Below are positions 7,301 to 10,454 of a stretch of DNA of 10,454 bases, one piece after another. The DNA lies in contig JAQVKV010000035.1 in NCBI GenBank assembly GCA_028694545.1, positions 1-10,454 of the forward strand. Reading direction: 5' to 3'. Made by a program: the position numbers and the translations under genes. Each line of letters starts with the position of its first letter. Position 1 is the stretch's first letter. Origin of the DNA: Zavarzinia sp. Its GTDB lineage: Bacteria > Pseudomonadota > Alphaproteobacteria > Zavarziniales > Zavarziniaceae. The notes under the pieces are model-generated. The model did not search any database. It was not told where the DNA came from and saw nothing but the letters and a program-made list of their open reading frames with translations.

Positions 7301-7311
7301 AGATATATCTA
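7283..7311 (+). promoter_or_regulatory. Predicted sigma-70 type promoter of padR
   Basis: TTGAAT (7283-7288), a 17-bp spacer, and TATCTA (7306-7311) form a good -35/-10 pair in an AT-rich stretch, 37 bp before the padR start codon. The palindrome at 7299-7312 covers the -10 box. Confidence 0.55.
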
Positions 7312-7312
7312 A
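7299..7312. promoter_or_regulatory. Palindromic operator, likely PadR site
   Basis: TTAGATATATCTAA is a perfect 14-bp palindrome lying over the -10 box of the predicted promoter. PadR regulators bind as dimers to AT-rich inverted repeats and often repress their own gene, so this is the likely operator for the protein encoded just downstream. The link to that protein is inferred from position. Confidence 0.6.
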
Positions 7313-7314
7313 TA

Positions 7315-7339
7315 TCCGACATATCGAAACTGTGTCGGA
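7315..7339 (+). promoter_or_regulatory. Leader hairpin covering the padR ribosome site
   Basis: TCCGACA (7315-7321) and TGTCGGA (7333-7339) form a perfect 7-bp inverted repeat with an 11-base loop. The right arm contains most of the GGAG ribosome site (7337-7340) used by the ATG at 7349. As RNA this stem could limit translation; as DNA it could be a second regulator half-site. Confidence 0.4.
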
Positions 7340-7348
7340 GACAATGAC

Positions 7349-7984
7349 ATGCGTATGATGAGAGAAGGCGGTCGGGGCCGCTGCCAGGACAATGAACGGG
7401 GCATGGGCCGGGGCCAGGGTGGCAACCGGCGCTTCGCCCGGGGCGAGGATGATTTCGGCCGGCGCGGCGGTGGCCGGGGCCGGGGCGATGGCTTCGGCAT
7501 GGGCCCGGGGGGCGGCCGGCGCGGCCGGCGCTTCTTCGATCACGGCGAATTGCGTCTCGTGATTCTCGGTCTCCTGGCCGAGAAGCCGCGCCATGGCTAC
7601 GAAGTGATCAAGGCGATCGAGGAAGGCGTGGGCGGCCAGTACAGCCCCAGCCCGGGCGTGGTCTATCCCACCCTTACCCTGCTCGAGGAACTGGGCCAGG
7701 CAGAGATCCGCGACAGCGAAGGCAGCCGCAAGCTTTACGCCGCCACGGAAGCGGGTCGCGCCCTGCTGGACGCCAATCGCGGCACGGTGGACGACCTCTT
7801 TTCCCGCATGGCGAAAGCTAAGGCGATTCTCGGCGATGGCCCGCCGGCCCCGATCCTGCGCGCGATGGAAAACCTAAAGACGGCACTGCGCCTGAAGATC
7901 CATGCCGGCAAGATGGACGAGGAACAGGCCCGCCGCGCCGCCGCCGCGATCGATGCCGCCGTGGCCGAGATCGAGAAGCTATGA
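7349..7984 (+). CDS. PadR-family regulator, YqjI type, with Gly/Arg-rich arm
   Basis: The 211-residue product has a winged helix from about residue 63 to 140: FFDHGELRLVILGLL, HGYEVIKAIEE, the PadR signature YSPSPGVVYPTLTLLEELG and the wing GSRKLYAAT. A C-terminal helical dimerisation part (about 150-211) follows. The RRFFxHGELRLVIL start and the SPSPGVVYPTL motif resemble E. coli YqjI, a metal-responsive repressor of the ferric reductase gene yqjH. In YqjI, as I recall, the N-terminal arm is rich in His and Cys. Here residues 1-61 hold 22 Gly and 17 Arg, one Cys (Cys12) and no His. GGAG 8 bp upstream supports the start at 7349. The gene ends in an ATGA overlap with the DUF2218 gene, so the two are translationally coupled. 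Confidence 0.88.
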   Translation: MRMMREGGRGRCQDNERGMGRGQGGNRRFARGEDDFGRRGGGRGRGDGFGMGPGGGRRGRRFFDHGELRLVILGLLAEKPRHGYEVIKAIEEGVGGQYSPSPGVVYPTLTLLEELGQAEIRDSEGSRKLYAATEAGRALLDANRGTVDDLFSRMAKAKAILGDGPPAPILRAMENLKTALRLKIHAGKMDEEQARRAAAAIDAAVAEIEKL

Positions 7985-8280
7985 GCGCCGTCATGACCAC
8001 GACGAAAGCCCGAGTGGCGACCGCTTCCGGTCGCCGCTACCTCGGCCAGATGTGCAAACATTTCGGCCACAAGATCCCGACCGAGCTGGACCTCGAGGCG
8101 GGGCACGGCAGGATCGTCTTTCCCTTCGGCACCTGCCGTCTCGAAAGCGATGCGACCGGTCTCACGATCGAGGCGGAAGCGACGGATGGCGAAACGATGG
8201 AACGCCTGCGGCAGGTGATCGAAAGCCACCTGCTACGCTTCGCCTTCCGCGAGGAACTGACGCTGGCCTGGGGGACTTAA
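7981..8280 (+). CDS. DUF2218 domain protein
   Basis: The 99-residue product matches DUF2218: GRRYLGQMCKHFGHKIP near the N-terminus, then a FPFGTCRL strand, ATDGETMERLRQVIESHL, and a final strand with LxW. Domains of this family are found alone or joined to siderophore-interacting ferric reductases (recalled), but the biochemical role is not known. Cys25, His27, His30 and Cys52 are candidate metal ligands. The start codon overlaps the padR stop (ATGA), so the protein is made with its neighbour, and the pairing with a YqjI-type regulator supports a role in iron or related metal handling. A second in-frame ATG at residue 5 is possible. The stop shares the bases TTAA with the stop of the convergent lrgB gene. 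Confidence 0.85.
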   Translation: MSAVMTTTKARVATASGRRYLGQMCKHFGHKIPTELDLEAGHGRIVFPFGTCRLESDATGLTIEAEATDGETMERLRQVIESHLLRFAFREELTLAWGT

Positions 8281-8966
8281 GCCAGCGCCGTGATCAGCAC
8301 GGGCGCCACGGCCACATTGGCAAGCCCGGCGAGGATCATGACGAGGCCGGCGACCGAGCCTTCCTCGGCCCCGACCTCACGCGCCTTGGCGACGCCAGCG
8401 CCATGAGCGCCCATGCCGAACAGGGCCCCGCGCGCCATGGCCGAGCGCAGCGGCAGCCATTTGAGCAGAAAGTCCCCCAGCGCCGCGCCGACGATCCCCG
8501 TCACCATGACAAAGACCGCCGTCAGTTCCGGCAGGCCGCCGACATGACCGGAGACATTCATGGCGAAGGGCATGGTCACCGACCGGGGCAACAGGCTCTG
8601 GCGCAGCTCGGGCGAGAGGTCGAGAACACGGGCGAGCGCGTAACCGCTGGCGATCGCGATCAGGCTGCCCACGGCGACACCGACCGAAAGCGCCAGCCAG
8701 TGGCGCCGGATCATCGCCCGCTGTTCATAGACCGGCAGGGCGAAGGCCACGGTCAGCGGCCCGACCATGGCCATCAGCCAATGGCTGCCGAGCAGATAAT
8801 CGCCATAGGAGGCCCGCAGCATGACCGCGAGCAGGATGAGCACCACCGGCGTCGTCAGCAGAGGGGACGAATACCACCCCGGCCGCCGGCGATAGAGGGC
8901 ACGACAGGCCAGATAGGCGACGATCGTCACCGCCGGCCAGAACAGCATCTTCGCTTCAGGAGGCAT
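8277..8966 (-). CDS. lrgB: LrgB/CidB-family membrane protein
   Basis: The 229-residue product is an inner-membrane protein with about six or seven hydrophobic segments. The family signature is clear: SLLPRSVTMPFAMNVSGHVG and GLPELTAVFVMVTGIVGAALG, then GALFGMGAHGAGVAKAREVG with EEGSVAGLVMILAG. LrgB works with LrgA; the pair was first described as modulating murein hydrolase export, and later work in Bacillus and other bacteria supports transport of pyruvate or similar small carboxylates. The ATG at 8966 overlaps the end of lrgA by 11 bp and has no good ribosome site of its own, so translation is probably coupled. The stop overlaps that of the convergent DUF2218 gene, leaving no room for a separate terminator. 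Confidence 0.92.
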   Translation of the reverse strand: MPPEAKMLFWPAVTIVAYLACRALYRRRPGWYSSPLLTTPVVLILLAVMLRASYGDYLLGSHWLMAMVGPLTVAFALPVYEQRAMIRRHWLALSVGVAVGSLIAIASGYALARVLDLSPELRQSLLPRSVTMPFAMNVSGHVGGLPELTAVFVMVTGIVGAALGDFLLKWLPLRSAMARGALFGMGAHGAGVAKAREVGAEEGSVAGLVMILAGLANVAVAPVLITALA

Positions 8967-9363
8967 GGCGCGACACCAGGCGTTGCACCAGTTCGACCGT
9001 CAGCGCCGTGCCCGCCATGACGAGCGTGGTGCCGACCAGGATCAGCCCGAACAATTCGAGCCCGAGGGTACCGAGGAACTCGCGGTGGTCCAGCAGGCCC
9101 ATGACCGCCGGCACGAAGAACAGCAACATGTCGGCCAGCAGCACATCCGCCCCGCGCCGCACGCTGGCGGGGCCGAGCCCATGGGCGAGCAACAGCCCCA
9201 GCATCAGCACCATGCCGATCACCCCGCCTGGCACCGGCAGGCCGGTCAGGCGCGCGGTGACATCCCCCAGCCACCAGAAGCCGACGATCAGCCCCAGTTG
9301 GACGAGACGGCTGCGTCGCAGGATCTGCTTCAGTTTCAGGGCAAGGGCAAGACGGCGGGACAT
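8956..9363 (-). CDS. lrgA: LrgA/CidA-family membrane protein
   Basis: With the start at 9363 the product is 135 residues. Four hydrophobic segments are visible: LVQLGLIVGFWWLGDV, GGVIGMVLMLGLLLA, a MLLFFVPAVMGLL segment and LFGLILVGTTLVMAGTAL. The motifs LPVPGGVIGMVLML and LFFVPAVMGLL are characteristic of LrgA/CidA, the small holin-like partner of LrgB. The start at 9363 is chosen because GGAAGGAAAA lies just upstream on the minus strand; an in-frame ATG at 9405 would add 14 polar residues not usual in the family. It is first in an lrgA-lrgB operon transcribed divergently from the LysR gene, with the 90-bp gap carrying the regulator's box. Confidence 0.9.
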   Translation of the reverse strand: MSRRLALALKLKQILRRSRLVQLGLIVGFWWLGDVTARLTGLPVPGGVIGMVLMLGLLLAHGLGPASVRRGADVLLADMLLFFVPAVMGLLDHREFLGTLGLELFGLILVGTTLVMAGTALTVELVQRLVSRHAS

Positions 9364-9434
9364 GACGGTTTTCCTTCCGCCTCTATCTTGGCATTCGCCT
9401 TCCATAGATAAAATGAATTGTCAGAATGGATTTA

Positions 9435-9449
9435 ATTCCATAATGGAAT
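9435..9449. promoter_or_regulatory. LysR-type box (T-N11-A) between lrgA and the regulator
   Basis: ATTCCATAATGGAAT is an inverted repeat with 7-bp arms around one central base, and it contains the LysR-type T-N11-A pattern (T9436, A9448). A further AATGGA half-site lies at 9425-9430. The box ends 4 bp before the LysR start codon, where bound protein should block its own expression. It lies 72-86 bp upstream of the lrgA start codon, a fitting place for activation. Confidence 0.7.
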
Positions 9450-9453
9450 ATTC

Positions 9454-10335
9454 ATGCAGCTTCGCACTCTCAGGATCTTCGTCGAGGTGGTCCGCCAGGG
9501 CGGTTTCTCCGCCGCGGCCAAGACCGTCTTCGCCACCCAACCGACCGTGAGCAAGGCCGTCCAGCATCTTGAGGACGAATTGGGCGTCGTGCTCCTGGAC
9601 CGGACAGGCCATCGCCCGGTGCTGACGGCGGCGGGCGAAATCGTCCATCGCCGGGCCCTCGCCATCCTCGCCGAACGCGACGACATGATCCGCGAGATCG
9701 ACGACCTGCGGGGCCTGCGCCGGGGCGAATTGCGCCTGGGGCTGCCGCCGCTCGGCAGCGCCGAATTGTTCGCCCCCCTTTTCGCCGCCTACCGCCAGCG
9801 CTATCCCGGGGTCGAGATCCGTCTGGTCGAACATGGCGCCAAGCGGCTGGAGGAAATGCTGCTCTCCGGCGCGGTCGAGATGATCGCCACCCTCCTCCCC
9901 CTCGACGCGGATTTCGAATGGCAGCCGGTGCGGCGCGAACCGCTCGCGGTGCTGCTGCCGGCTGATCACGCGCTGGCGGGGCGGGCGAGCCTGCGTCTGA
10001 CCGACCTGCGCGAGACCCCCTTCATCCTGTTCGAGGGTGGCTTCGCCCTGAACCCGATCATCATCGGCGCCTGCCAGCGCGCGGGCTTCACGCCGGTCGA
10101 GGCGGCGCGCAGTGCCCAGATCAGCTTCATTTCGGCGCTGGTCGCCGCCGGGCTCGGCTGCGCCCTGCTGCCGCGCATGATCGCGACCCAACGGGCCCAG
10201 ACCGGCGTCCATCTGGCGGAACTGGAGGCGCCCGGCACCGATTGGCACATGGCGCTGGCCTGGCGGCGCGGCGGCTATCTGTCCGACGCGGCAAGGGCCT
10301 GGCTCGCCCTCGCGCGCACGGTCTACGGTACCTGA
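9454..10335 (+). CDS. LysR-family regulator, probable regulator of lrgAB
   Basis: The 293-residue product is a typical LysR regulator. The N-terminal winged helix-turn-helix spans about residues 1-60 (LRIFVEVVRQGGFSAAAKTVFATQPTVSKAVQHLEDELGVVLLDR), a linker helix follows, and the effector domain starts near residue 92 (GELRLGLPPLG). Its position, divergent from lrgAB with a T-N11-A box in the gap, matches CidR-type regulators of cidAB/lrgAB operons, which respond to acetate, pyruvate or overflow metabolism in the species studied. The effector here cannot be read from sequence. The ribosome site is weak (GGA at 9445-9447) and lies inside the operator. The last 13 bp overlap a convergent partial gene. 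Confidence 0.93.
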   Translation: MQLRTLRIFVEVVRQGGFSAAAKTVFATQPTVSKAVQHLEDELGVVLLDRTGHRPVLTAAGEIVHRRALAILAERDDMIREIDDLRGLRRGELRLGLPPLGSAELFAPLFAAYRQRYPGVEIRLVEHGAKRLEEMLLSGAVEMIATLLPLDADFEWQPVRREPLAVLLPADHALAGRASLRLTDLRETPFILFEGGFALNPIIIGACQRAGFTPVEAARSAQISFISALVAAGLGCALLPRMIATQRAQTGVHLAELEAPGTDWHMALAWRRGGYLSDAARAWLALARTVYGT

Positions 10336-10454
10336 GCGTCGATCAGCGCGAACAGCGCCTCCGCCGCGTGGGAGGGCTTGCGCTGGCGGTGCCGCAACAT
10401 GAGGAAGTCGCTCCCCGGCAGGTCGAACGCCAAGGCCCGCAGGCTGCCGCCGTC
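10323..10454 (-). CDS. C-terminal end of a gene, possibly another LysR regulator
   Basis: On the minus strand an open frame enters from the right edge and runs 43 codons to a TAG at 10323-10325. It ends DLPGSDFLMLRHRQRKPSHA, then AAEALFALIDAQVP. This pattern (a strand reading FLMLRHR, then Lys-Pro/Ser and a final amphipathic helix AAEALFALI) is like the very end of a LysR effector domain. The stop overlaps the convergent LysR gene by 13 bp. The 5' part lies outside the window, so the family call is tentative; the frame itself is the only one without internal stops that fits codon use here. Confidence 0.55.
   Translation of the reverse strand, partial: DGGSLRALAFDLPGSDFLMLRHRQRKPSHAAEALFALIDAQVP

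Noticed and set aside
1..10454. Mobile element, phage, defence island or CRISPR array
   Set aside because: No transposase, integrase, capsid, nuclease or repeat-spacer pattern was seen, and no long terminal repeats; all genes look chromosomal.

Overview
The window comes from a high-GC bacterial chromosome. Gene content (ArfB, a DUF2218 protein, a YqjI-type PadR regulator, LrgAB with a LysR regulator, a classical autotransporter barrel) and paired CCGGG-type hairpin repeats fit an alphaproteobacterium; I cannot place it more precisely. I see no tRNA, rRNA, CRISPR array, transposase, integrase or phage gene. It reads as ordinary chromosome with an accessory metabolic cluster at the left end.

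Left block (1-3351, + strand): four genes that look like one operon. They are the 3' part of a DUF1214 protein gene, a PAPS-type sulfotransferase, a short-chain dehydrogenase/reductase (SDR) and a SnoaL-like (NTF2-fold) protein. The last three are 14-17 bp apart with strong Shine-Dalgarno sequences. A pair of small perfect hairpins sits between the first two genes. The SnoaL-like protein keeps every residue I recall as the active site of the bile-acid 7-alpha-dehydratase BaiE, so the block may modify or degrade a steroid- or terpenoid-like alcohol (oxidise, dehydrate, sulfonate). This is the most interesting part of the window. A very strong GC hairpin at 3322-3351 ends it and also serves the convergent gene.

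Middle (3365-7279): a minus-strand secreted autotransporter whose passenger contains a CxC-bearing beta domain. Across a 250-bp divergent gap lies a + strand pair: a flavoprotein of the HI0933/YhiN/BaiN family and the ribosome-rescue hydrolase ArfB, 8 bp apart.

Right block (7280-10454): a PadR regulator related to E. coli YqjI, with a Gly/Arg-rich N-terminal arm, overlaps a DUF2218 gene by ATGA. Its promoter carries a perfect 14-bp palindrome over the -10 box, and a second hairpin covers the ribosome binding site. This pair probably belongs to iron or other metal homeostasis. Convergent to it is lrgAB (small carboxylate transporter or murein-hydrolase modulator type), divergently controlled by a LysR regulator with a textbook T-N11-A box. 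The right edge holds the C-terminal 43 codons of a minus-strand gene, probably another LysR regulator.

All calls rest on reading the sequence and recalled family motifs; no database search was run.
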